Assembly (NCBI RefSeq): GCF_020509005.1
Contig: NC_063015.1
Location: 4,340,001 to 4,404,000, forward strand
Source of the DNA: Fulvia fulva
Taxonomy: Eukaryota > Ascomycota > Dothideomycetes > Mycosphaerellales > Mycosphaerellaceae
Reading direction: 5' to 3'
Length of the DNA stretch: 64,000 nt
Made by a program: the position numbers and the translations under genes. The notes under the pieces are model-generated. The model did not search any database, was not told the DNA's origin, and worked only from the letters and a program-made list of their open reading frames with translations. This document shows, piece after piece, positions 24,005 through 33,903 of the stretch; within the stretch, counting starts at the first letter, position 1, and the number at the start of each line of letters is the position of its first letter.

Positions 24005-26789
24005 AGCGCAGCGTCCTATGCAGCCACGTTTCCAGATTCTCGGGACGAAGATACAGCACGAGGTGGCAGGCGGCATATGAGACAGGGACATCGCTGCATT
24101 GTTCCTGAGTGCTGGACGAATTGGACGGGACTAATGGCTTACGAGGAATGCGTTGACGAAGCCTAGCGAGCGAGAGGAGGATGGCTGCATGTCATGGAGC
24201 CGGGATACAGCTGCTTGAGTGGATGGAGAGTTTGCTTGCTCTCACCGCTCTGAGGAGGGTGGCTTCTCTGAAAATATGTTTTATGATACCCAACAGGAAG
24301 GAAGCGTGTGATTTTGCTCACAATAACACATTACGGTCGGAAGAGAAGACATGGTACTTTACCTGCCCTCCATCGTCATCCCGAAGAATAGGCGTCTACA
24401 AAGATACCTTACCTCGCAGCAGCCCAATTTACGGTTGTGTTTATAAGGAGGACAAACTTGGTACGCGTATTTCTCAGCACTAACAAAGCTTGGTGGTCCG
24501 GGCTTTAATCGTAAGTACAACTTGTCGAAGTTGTCGTCCTCCCCGTGTATTATATCGATAATTAAATAAGCGCATCTTAAAGAGCGGTTAATATTGCCTT
24601 AGAATCGTTGGACTTGTTCTACTATGTTGCAGCCGTAGATACTTTCAATCTACGTCGCCTTCCGCTAGAGGACTTGGAGGATTTCAAGAATCGCGCATAA
24701 CTCGTGGGGTGGGTTTGTCCTCCTTGTAAACATGACCCAATTTACGCAGGTAAATATTTTCTGCTGCTAACATCCTTTGGGCTGCGACATCCGGCCCGTT
24801 CCTGTTTCCTCACTCTCAATCGAAACAATACGTGGAGTCTGCTGCGAATGATGCGATGCAGCATGCATGTGGTATGCATGTGGCGCATAACGCCAGTCGA
24901 CGTGGCAGTCTTGTCGGCTCTTTGGGCAGCGACGACGGGCTGGCTTTCCCGGCATACACCTTGCGCGAAGTGCTCACGTCCGCCGCCGAAATGTCGAACG
25001 TGTTTGGATTTGGCGGCGGCTGGTGAAGAGGATTTTGGCGATGCGACGCCCCCCAGACGTTCTTTTCGAGGCTGGGATGACGCTGCTTGTCAACATGTGC
25101 CCAAGGTGGAGCAGGCGGAGTTGTTGGTCTGGGTATCGTTGCCTTTCGGCCGCACGTGCGTGACCAGTGAGACTTCATATAGACGAGTGTTGTACACTTG
25201 CCTTCCAGCTCGTCGGGTTGAAGTCGCACAGAGCGACGTCGTTGCGAAGCCGGACGTTGTGTCGCGCCTTGCTGCTGCAGTGCGGCGCACACAAAACATT
25301 CTTCTGTTTCTTGTTCCTGCCTGGGGTGGTCCTCTTCTTGCTGCAAGTCATTGTTGCGTTCGCGAGAAGGCTAGCATCGTTGCATCCATCCACTGTTGGT
25401 CGCTCGGCTTCATCCTTCATGCTTCCATACAGCCTCGGACTTACTAAGAGAAGACGACGACGAGCACCGCCAGACCGGTGAGGATTACATACTGCGTGCA
25501 GCTACGACGACTGCGTTGTTACGCATTGCTGCGTTGGACGGGGCGACACATTGGCTGCGAAAGCGAGCCCAATCGACGTTGAGGTGGCATCGCTGTGAGA
25601 AAACTTGAAGGTTTCTGACTCTGGGATTGCTCATCGGCCGGAGCAAGCACACTACAAGTCTGATATCGCCACGTTCTTCGACTATACCATTGTCTTGAGC
25701 ATCGACAAACGACGACACTGCATCAGCCAGAACAATCTGTAAGTCGACTCCACCGCGCTACTGCCTGATGCTGCTGGCCTGCTGCATGTTGCAGAAGAAG
25801 AGGCCGGTTTGGCCCGTTGGTCGCCGCACCGAGGCCTGGCGCTGGCGGGGTTCCTGGTGTGGTGCCTGCAAGCCTGCAAGCACCTTGAATCTTTTTCTTC
25901 GCGGCGCAGACATTCCTGTGGATGAGCAGACGTCCAGACCTCGCGACTGACCTGTTGGTAGTGAACGGAATTACAATCGAATCTGAGAAAGCATATCGAC
26001 TCGTTATCAGCCGTTGCTTACTTCGTACATTGGCGCCGCCCCTGACTTTGCAGAGGAAGAAGATCGCCAACATCCGCCCGCACCAACACTTCGTCATCTC
26101 AGCTCACCGGACGGGAGCCCTCTTCAGCACGTCGCCGGTGTTGCATCATCTACCCAGTGGCCTTTCAGCAGACCACTGTTGGCATCGTCCGCGAGACTTC
26201 TCTTCCGACGTTTTCGCGCATCGACGCTGTCTTGAACGGCTGGCCGCGGGGTGTCTGGTCAGCGTTTAAACAGACGAGTCACGACTCTGCGAACCATCTC
26301 AGGTCTAGGACCTTCCTGGCCTGGAGGCGCCTCACAATAGACTAACATCACGAAAGCCAAGCAGCATCCATTCAGGTCCCATCTGGCTCTTGCTACCACA
26401 CACCCTCACATCTCCCACTGGCACAGGACATCCCAATCGCGCCCCCGACCAACCACTACACCATCCATAGATCTGCACTCGGCGACTTCTGGATCGTTTG
26501 CCGAAACAGTGCACGCTAGGTCACGTCCAAAGTCTGGTAAATTTACGACAGCCACAAGCGTGCTAGGTCGTGTTTCTTGCCCCCAGACGCGGGACACGGA
26601 CACCCATCTCCCTGGATACAGCTTCGACCTACGACCAGGCCTCTTGACCTTGACCTTGACCGCTTAGAGCAGCAAGGTAAGGGTCGAGTACCGGACACAT
26701 TGGTCTAATCGATGCCGTGAGTGCTCCCTCCTTTCTTCCCGTCATCGCCTCACTTCAATGCATCACTACTCCCCACATCCCACTCCTCA
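24005..26789. other. Long intergenic region
   Basis: These 2.8 kb contain no supportable gene. The longest frame (24704-25447, plus, 247 codons) is Cys/Arg/Ser-rich with no family resemblance and starts inside a repeat-like element. From 25450 to 26789 the stretch probably includes the promoter and long leader of the next gene. ATGCATGTGG is tandemly duplicated at about 24863-24883. The one structured feature is the inverted-repeat element at 24434-24735. Confidence 0.5.
24434..24735. mobile_element. Small inverted-repeat (MITE-like) element flanked by an 11-bp direct repeat
   Basis: GTTTATAAGGAGGACAAAC at 24439-24457 faces GTTTGTCCTCCTTGTAAAC at 24713-24731: 19 bp, one mismatch, plus one further matching base outward. 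The enclosed 255 bp is AT-rich and non-coding (for example ATCGATAATTAAATAAGCGC). CCCAATTTACG stands just outside both ends in the same orientation, at 24423-24433 and 24736-24746. This pattern of terminal inverted repeats inside a direct duplication is that of a short non-autonomous DNA transposon. An 11-bp duplication would best fit the MULE group, but three or four unmatched bases lie between TIR and duplication, so family and exact ends are uncertain. Confidence 0.6.
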
Positions 26790-29060
26790 ATGCCCTCCCG
26801 CTCTCCGCGTCGAGGCCCCGCAAGCATGCCCCTTCAATGCACGACGGCTCCCAAGATCAACACTAAAGGCGAGCGCCCGCGAGCTGACAGCAAACTGCGC
26901 AGTGCATCAATCGTTGTATCCTCGGGCTCAGACCGGATAGTACACGTCTATCCAGAACGTACATCGTCCGGTGGCAGCGCATCGGCACGCTCACCAGCAT
27001 CCAGTGGCGGCAGCCGCTCCTTCTCCAGCGAAGAGAGCTGGAGTGAAGTCGAGTACGAAGACGACATCGACCCGTCCGACAGCGCATCGCGATCACGCCA
27101 ACCAGCTAGTCGCCGACACACAGTGGAGGCACGCCCTGCTCCACAACGCCGACACTCTTCGCGACGAGTCGTAGAACGAGAGGAGGCGCCTGCACGCAGA
27201 CAGTCTTCACGAAGACATCACACCAGTCGGCACGAGAGCCATTCGCATTCACGACACGGACGCAGCACATCCAGGCGCGTCCCTTCAGACGAGTCGTCGA
27301 GCACCGTGGCTTCCGCCGATGACTACCCACCGTATGGCCACCATGGCATGCCGCGAGGCTCATACGCTGCTCCAATGCCTCCGGGCTACGGACGCGCGCC
27401 TCCCAGCCATGGTGGCTATCCACCAAGCATGACTTCCGCAGGATATCCTGATCCATACGCACCACCGCACCAAGCACTCGTACACCGACAGCGACCAGAT
27501 CCTTTCGGCTACCCTCAGCCCAACCCTTTCGCACCGCAGAGCCACGAAGCGAATCCGTTCTCGCCAATGAGCTCTCATGAGAGTTCCGGCTACTTCGCGA
27601 CCGATCCAATGTCACCTCCCGAACCTCCACAGCAGAGACATCCACAGCCTCACGGACCACCACGACCACAGAGCTTCGCAGCGCCATCGGCATTTCATGG
27701 TTCGGAGCTCATGGCGCCATACCATCAGCCAATGCCGCCTTATGGTGGGTATGCGCCTCCAGGTTACCCCGGCTATCCTCCAATGCATGGTTGGCCGGCA
27801 CCAGTGTCACGAGGCAGCTCTCCGGCCATACGAGACGAAAAGATGGCTGCTGAAATGGCAGCGCTGCAGGAGCTGATTGCGAAACGCAATGACGATGACG
27901 GCAAGAAGAAGGTGGAAAAGGACAAGGAGATTGAGGCGCTCAAAGACTTGATTGAGAAGCGAAACGACTCGGAAGGAAAGAAGAAAGAGGAAAGCAGCAA
28001 AGAGATTGATAGCCTCAAGGCGCTCATCAAGAAGCACGAAGAAGAGTCGATTGCACGACAAAAGGCTTGGGCAGCAGAGCGCGAAGCTGAAGTAGCAGCG
28101 CGAGCTGCCGAGAAGGCCAGAGCTGAGGAAGAGAAGCGACGTAAGCAGGAGATTGATGACGCCCGCAAGAAGGCGAAGGAGGATGCCGAGAAGAAAGCAG
28201 AAGAGGCTGCGAAGAAGGCTAAGGATGAGCACGAGGCAGCCGCAAAGAAGGCAAAGGAAGAGCACGAGATGAAGCTGGCCGAGGCCGAGAAGGCCAAAGA
28301 AGAGGCGGATAAGGCGAAGAAGGCGCTTGAAGACGAGATTGCGAAGAACAAGCCTACGCCGGACTCCCTCAAGCCGCCGATCAAGTTCAAGGATGCCGTT
28401 GGCAGGAAGTTCAGCTTCCCATGGCACCTGTGCAAGAGCTGGAAAGGCATGGAGGGTCTCATCAAGCAAGCCTTCTTGCACGTCGATGTCATTGGCGATC
28501 ACGTTCACCAAGGACACTACGACCTCACCGGCCCAGATGGCGAGATCATTCTCCCTCAAGTCTGGGACACCATGGTACAGCCAGATTGGGAAATCACCAT
28601 GCACCTCTGGCCCATGGAGGAAGAGAAGAAGAAGGAAAAGGCACCACACTCAGACGACCTCATGGACCCGTTCGTCAACCTCGGCATGGGCGGCATGCCG
28701 GGTCTTGGTCCTGACTTTGGCATGATTCCACACCATGACCTGGGCAAGAAACCATCCAAAGGCGGCAAGAAGGGTGAATCCAGCAAGAAGGGCAAGAAAG
28801 CTGGTAGCCCCGACATCATGATGGTTGGACCGGACTTCCCACCACCTCCCCCAGGTCATCACGGCATGCCGCCGCCACCGGGACATTTTGGTGATCCCTT
28901 TGCCAATCTTGGCATGGACCCTATGATGGGCGGTGGAATGCCGAAGAAGTCTGACAAGACCAAGGCGAGGAGCAAGTCGAAGAGTAGCAAGGAGATTTCA
29001 CCGCTTGCTGCTTGGTTTGCTGGTGGGAGTTTGAATGCTAAGGCTCCGAGGAAGAAGTGA
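26790..29060 (+). CDS. Large fungal protein with ubiquitin-like domain after a Lys/Glu/Ala coiled coil
   Basis: A 756-residue single-exon model starting at the first true ATG (MPSRSPRRGP). Upstream in-frame codons include only non-ATG starts. Residues 1-190 are Ser/Arg/His-rich, and 190-350 are Pro/Gly/Tyr/His-rich and surely disordered. About 351-527 is a charged coiled coil with repeated EALKDLIEKRND and AKKAKEEHE units. Residues 531-609 are a compact ubiquitin-like domain found in many Pezizomycotina proteins: IKFKDAVGRKFSFPWHLCKS through GHYDLTGPDGEIILPQVW to the WEITMHLWPM strand. The tail is Lys-rich with Met/Pro/Gly stretches. No diglycine end. Function is unknown; a scaffold role is only a guess. 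Confidence 0.85.
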   Translation: MPSRSPRRGPASMPLQCTTAPKINTKGERPRADSKLRSASIVVSSGSDRIVHVYPERTSSGGSASARSPASSGGSRSFSSEESWSEVEYEDDIDPSDSASRSRQPASRRHTVEARPAPQRRHSSRRVVEREEAPARRQSSRRHHTSRHESHSHSRHGRSTSRRVPSDESSSTVASADDYPPYGHHGMPRGSYAAPMPPGYGRAPPSHGGYPPSMTSAGYPDPYAPPHQALVHRQRPDPFGYPQPNPFAPQSHEANPFSPMSSHESSGYFATDPMSPPEPPQQRHPQPHGPPRPQSFAAPSAFHGSELMAPYHQPMPPYGGYAPPGYPGYPPMHGWPAPVSRGSSPAIRDEKMAAEMAALQELIAKRNDDDGKKKVEKDKEIEALKDLIEKRNDSEGKKKEESSKEIDSLKALIKKHEEESIARQKAWAAEREAEVAARAAEKARAEEEKRRKQEIDDARKKAKEDAEKKAEEAAKKAKDEHEAAAKKAKEEHEMKLAEAEKAKEEADKAKKALEDEIAKNKPTPDSLKPPIKFKDAVGRKFSFPWHLCKSWKGMEGLIKQAFLHVDVIGDHVHQGHYDLTGPDGEIILPQVWDTMVQPDWEITMHLWPMEEEKKKEKAPHSDDLMDPFVNLGMGGMPGLGPDFGMIPHHDLGKKPSKGGKKGESSKKGKKAGSPDIMMVGPDFPPPPPGHHGMPPPPGHFGDPFANLGMDPMMGGGMPKKSDKTKARSKSKSSKEISPLAAWFAGGSLNAKAPRKK

Positions 29061-29673
29061 GCGACTGCGTTCTGACTGGTGACGGTATATCGACGCAAGC
29101 TATTGCTTATTAATCTACACTCTGACGTGAGGAGACATGTGGCGGTGGTTGACGGCAACTTAGAAAGAGACGGAAGAATGAAGTTATGGATGTTCACGGC
29201 ATTGGCGTTGCAGCGGGATTTCATCATTCTACTGGATCTCGTACTTACATTTTCGATACCCTTCTGACGACACGAGGTGGCTTTTGGAACGGGACTGCAG
29301 CGTTGGCGCTGGGCGTCGACGACATAGTGGAGATTGAGATGGAGGGGAAAAGCTGTCGGCTTGGAGAGATACCCATGAGAAGTATTTGTCGTTGTTCTTG
29401 CAAAGCGTTGCGACTCGCATGGTCTGTGCAGAGAGGACGTGAGGACCTACTGTAGGCAAGAGAAGATAGTTTACACGCGCAAGCGATATGTGGTGTCTTG
29501 CCTTGCAATGTGATGCGATGCGATCTGATTGATTGGTTGATTGCTGGAAGTGCTAGTGGTGCCGAGATGCTCATGTTCATGTCCATGCTCATGCCATCCC
29601 TCGTGCAAAGTGCGGTGCAGTCAACATTTCCATGCTTGAAGCCCCAGACTTCTCCATGCCCATCTCGCGTTCC
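29061..29673. other. Convergent intergenic region
   Basis: 613 bp between two gene ends. Short frames occur on both strands without family resemblance. Should contain both 3' UTRs; no repeat seen. Confidence 0.45.
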
Positions 29674-32600
29674 CTACTCATCCTCCCCCTCGCTTCCACT
29701 CTCGCCCTCATCGTCTTCGTCATCGTCTTCATCATCCTTAACATCCTCACCCTCCGGCTCCTTAAGCCCATAATCATCCTGAAAGTCCTCCAGCTTCTTC
29801 AACTCCACCTTGAAGCCGACACTCTTAAAGTTAGTGACAAGGTCGTCCGCCATACCTGCAAAACATCATCGTCAGCTTTAACCACCTCCAAAGAACCGCA
29901 CAGTACGCCCATGAAGAGCTTGAACTTACCAGCAGCACAAGTCACAACCATATTCGCCGTCTCCGCGCTAAGAAGCGGCACAAGCCACTTCTCAATCGCC
30001 CTCTTTGCATCCTCCGGCTCGACTTGCCCGATCTGCTTCAGGAGCTGTGTATTGTAGTCCTTGTCGAGCCCGCGTAGGACTTGGGTGATGAAGGATTCGT
30101 CCGCGGCATAGCCCATGGTCGCGCCCTCCTCGGCCATCTCGTAGACAATCTCGCCTACGGCGGCTTGAATGGCGAGCTTTTTGAGGGGTTTGGTGCCGTT
30201 TGCGTAGGATTCGATTTCCGCTTTGCCGGCGGCGTAGGCTTTGAAGCAGTTGGGGGCGCGGTCGATGGAGAAGTGGAGTTTTCCTAGTTCGATGCTGCGG
30301 CGGATTGAGGCGCCGTAGGCGAGGCCTGGGAGGGAGGGTGTTAGCATATGTTCGGGTGAGGGTGCAGTGGCAGTGCTTTGGTAGATGTCATGGGAAACGT
30401 ATATGCTGTTCGCTTGATATAACATACCTGTGCCACGAATCGATGTCCAAAGTGGCCCCTCTACAGCACGAAGGAATGCGATGGCGACAATCAGCGCGGG
30501 GAGATCTGGGTGTTGATAAGAATTCGGACCAAGTGATGTGAGGACGATGTAGGAGCTGTCTACGGCAGTAATGGGGATGATGTAGGCTGCTGTTCCTGGG
30601 GTGTTGCCAACGTCGCTAATGGTCGACTTGAGGTCATCCAAAGGCTCGAGATTGTTGGTCGTGGACAAGTTCTTCGTCAGATTCTGCCAGGCGGATACAG
30701 GATCTGGGAGCTTGGTGATGTCCGCTATGACAACGGCGCGGAAGTTCTCAGGCCGGTGAAGGGTATCGCAGAGGGTTTGGAGCTTCGCGATGACTGCTTG
30801 CGGCTCTTGTTTGAGCAGCTTGCGGAGGTGCTTGAGGTGAAGGGCCTTGGTCAATGTGTTGGTAGCATGACGGTTGGCGTTGCGGTTGGAGGATATCATC
30901 GAGTTGACAGCCCAGACCATAGAATCGCCAGCACGCTTCTCGGCTGGAATATCTGCCAAGATCTTGGTCAGGGATGCGTGAAGTCGTACTGGATCGTGTA
31001 TCGCATCAAAAAGCACCGTCCGAATGCGTGAGATGACCTTGGCGTAGCTCTCTGGCTCGGTCATGGCAGTGATGGCCACCATTTGCTGATTGCCATAGGA
31101 TGAGTTCGCATAATATGAGATTGTATCCTTCTCCAGCTCGGTGACCAAATCTTCGAACTCGATCCGCTTGCCGTCAATGTACACTGGTGTGGTGAAGAGA
31201 TTGTTGAGGTATAGACTGAGTACAGGTCGAAGCTCTGCAGGTACGCCAGTAGTACCCATATACAGCTTGATCTTGACAAAGTTGGAAGGTATGTGCTCGA
31301 AGTGTATGAACAGTGGCGAGCCGTCGTCGGCCTTGTCGATGATGTGTTGAATCTCATTATCGAGGGCTCCCATCTTGCGTGCAGCGCCTGATCGTGCCGT
31401 TGTCGTCGAGATGAATGGCACCAATTCTGGTCTCGGTACTGGAAATTGCTCGAGCAGTTCATCAGGTATCGGCTTGCCGTTCGCTGCCTTCGCTTCCTCG
31501 AGCTTTTTGGAGAGTTTCTCCAGTCCCTCCGGTCCGAGTCGCTTCTTCTGTGCTTCGACACGATCCTTCTCCTCTTTCGTACTGCGCTCTGAGAGCTCTT
31601 TCGAAGGCACGCCAAGAACACACACGTGATGGTTGTCGATAAAGTACTTCGACAATGCTTCCTTCCACTGCTGCTCTGTCCACGTCGCTAGCGTGTCAAG
31701 TTCTGACAGGGTTTCGATGTCCTTGAGTGCGCGGCCTTCTCGGTCACTGAAGCAATGATCCTCAATCAGAGGCTGTGTGAAGAAGTCTTCCGAGCTTTCT
31801 GCACGTTCCTTGAGCTGTCGTCGTTCGCGCTTGATGCAGTCGCTCAAGTACGACATGTCCAGCGGCTTCTCGAGAGTCTCGTTCAGTACCGCGATGAGAC
31901 GCTCGTAGACTGCACGTAGCTGATCTGTCTCCACGGATGTCAGGTAGAACCATGTCACAATATCTGGACGTGTCTCAACCTCGTAGTAGACGGCGCTGCA
32001 TAGCTGTTCTCGTTCAACCAATGTATTCTCTAGCACGCTGATCGGTGAGTCTGCGAGGTACGCAAGCAGGACTGTCAACGAAGCTACTGCAAGAGCGTCG
32101 TCACAGTTTGGTCCAAGCCAGCCAACCGTGAGCTCACCCATGGACTCGTCCTCTTCTGGGAACTGAATCGTATCAACTTTGGTCTCTGTAAGCTTTGGCG
32201 TAGGCTTCGAATCGACCCACGGCCTCCGGAAGGGGTCTTCTAGTCTTGGCACATCCTCAACGATTGTGGTCTCAAAGTCGTCTAAGATCTGTAGAAGCTC
32301 ATCGTGATCCACCTCACCCGTGATAATCACACGCAAGTTCTTGGGCTGATACATCTCCTTGTGGTATGCTCGAATGCGATCTGCCGTCAGGGCTCTCAGT
32401 TCCTTGGTCATGCCGCCAGTCTCGGAACGGAAGCCATTGCCCTCAGGATACATCAGGACCCTTCGATGAAGCTCGATCAAATCGCTCGGGGTGTTCTCAC
32501 GAGCTTGCATCTCAGAATATACCACTCCGGCGTCATGACCAGTGCCGTCGATGTGATGCACTTCTGTGTAACAGGCCGGATCGGTCATGGTTGGCACGAT

Positions 32601-32984
32601 CAAGTGTTCCAGATAGACTGGTAGAATCTGCGAGAATCCTTCCCATCCTGCGGTCTTGAGCGAGTATGAAGTGTAGTCTGTTGCGGTGCCAGCGTTAGTG
32701 GTAGAGAAGGCCCGTGAAGACAGTCGATCCAGTAGTCCAGTATACTTGTATGACTTGGAGCCCATGAAGACCAGATGCTCCAGAGTGTGTGGCGCGCCAG
32801 AATTGTCGTTGATTTCGGTAGCCAGAGCGAACTCTCCTTCGACTTTGGGACCTTTCTTGTCCACAACGGCAAGCCGCATGCCAGTTCTTGTCGACTCATA
32901 TTGGGTGATGTTGACGGGAGCGTAGTCGAGTTGCAGTTGTTGTATTGTCTTGAAGCGCGGAGCTTGCCGCTTGGATGCGGGCAT
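29674..32984 (-). CDS. M16 family zinc metalloprotease (Sdd3/YOL098C-like)
   Basis: A pitrilysin/insulysin-type protease of 1044 residues. The inverted zinc motif is intact: His66-x-x-Glu69-His70 in GAPHTLEHLVFMGS, with the downstream glutamate in VVYSEMQARENT (Glu158). Exons: 32984-30428, 30325-29930 and 29855-29674. Intron 1 (30427-30326, GTATGT..TGCTAAC..CCCAG) is 102 nt with no stop, so an unspliced reading frame stays open. The splice is preferred because it restores RGTGLAYGASI, as in relatives. Intron 2 is needed to reach the acidic Asp/Glu/Ser-rich C-terminus ending GEDE; unspliced, the frame runs into unrelated sequence. No mitochondrial presequence is evident (MPASKRQAPRFKTI), so a cytosolic location is likely. 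Substrate unknown. Confidence 0.92.
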
Positions 32985-33903
32985 GATGAAGAATGCCAAC
33001 TGAGTCAGAGGTCGGCGAATGTTTGCAGTGTCTATGATTTTTGTCGTTGACAAGCAAGTACCTTCTCCAGCTGATGGTTGTGGCGATGTGGTCGTTGTGT
33101 TTCAATTGCGATGTGTCCCGGCTCAAGACGGTCGGTGGAAGGTACATGTACCTTGCGAGAGCTTTGCAACTACAGGAAAGCTTGCGTGTTCTTGCTGGAT
33201 ATGAGGAAGGTGGTGTTGGTTGTGCTGGTGAGAAGGAAGCTGGACGTAACGAAGTAACGACCATTTACAATTGACAATTCTCATCCATGGCACGCATGGG
33301 TAGGTCACCAGCTCAGACCAGTCGGCACGCTAGCCTTCCGCGGACAGCTCCAGCGGGTCTGAGCTGCCGATCCGCCGAAAGCGCGCACGAGCAAACCTGA
33401 GGCCCATCACCCAAGATACCATCGTCCTGGCCCACGTGCATCAAAAGGCCTGCAATCACGTCTACACCCCGGCTTTGGTGTGCAAGAACTCATGTTCAAG
33501 ACCAAAGGCACTTCATCCGTTCTTGGGAGGATCGAGTAGCGCGGTAGAAGACGATCGAATACAGGAAGTGCTTACATGTATGCATCACTTGTGGTATGAC
33601 GCTGTTTCCAGTCAATGTCAATGCGCGCGATCCCAAGGTTGGCAGATTGGAGACAGCCGGGACGAGAAGTCAGCACAGCGCCACGTATGCGCCGCCTCCA
33701 AGTGCCCTCCTTCACCCATCGTCTCCCCTCCCATACACGTCCCAGCATTGTCGTCGCATCGGTCGCATGTCTTCCCATGACCGCCATACAAATCCAATGG
33801 CACACCGGACCATGCATTGACAGTTACGAGACTCGTCGCCCAGCAGACGCAGCTTCCCGAGTCGTGAGACTTTGAAACAGATGATAACGCCTGGACCAGC
33901 ATC
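32985..33903. promoter_or_regulatory. Divergent intergenic region, M16 protease / ies1
   Basis: 919 bp between two start codons, expected to hold both promoters. Short frames on both strands look like chance. I see no defined motif or repeat. Confidence 0.45.

Noticed and set aside
24704..25447. 247-codon plus-strand frame
   Set aside because: Cys/Arg/Ser-rich without a recognisable fold, starts at the edge of the MITE-like element, and competing frames overlap it.
27773..28649. Two long minus-strand frames of 239 and 280 codons
   Set aside because: They are reverse-strand shadows of the Lys/Glu/Ala coiled coil; their Leu/Ser/Phe repetition comes from AAG/GAG codons read backwards.
32985..33053. 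Longer N-terminus of the M16 protease
   Set aside because: The upstream open frame begins at a TTG codon; the first ATG is at 32984.
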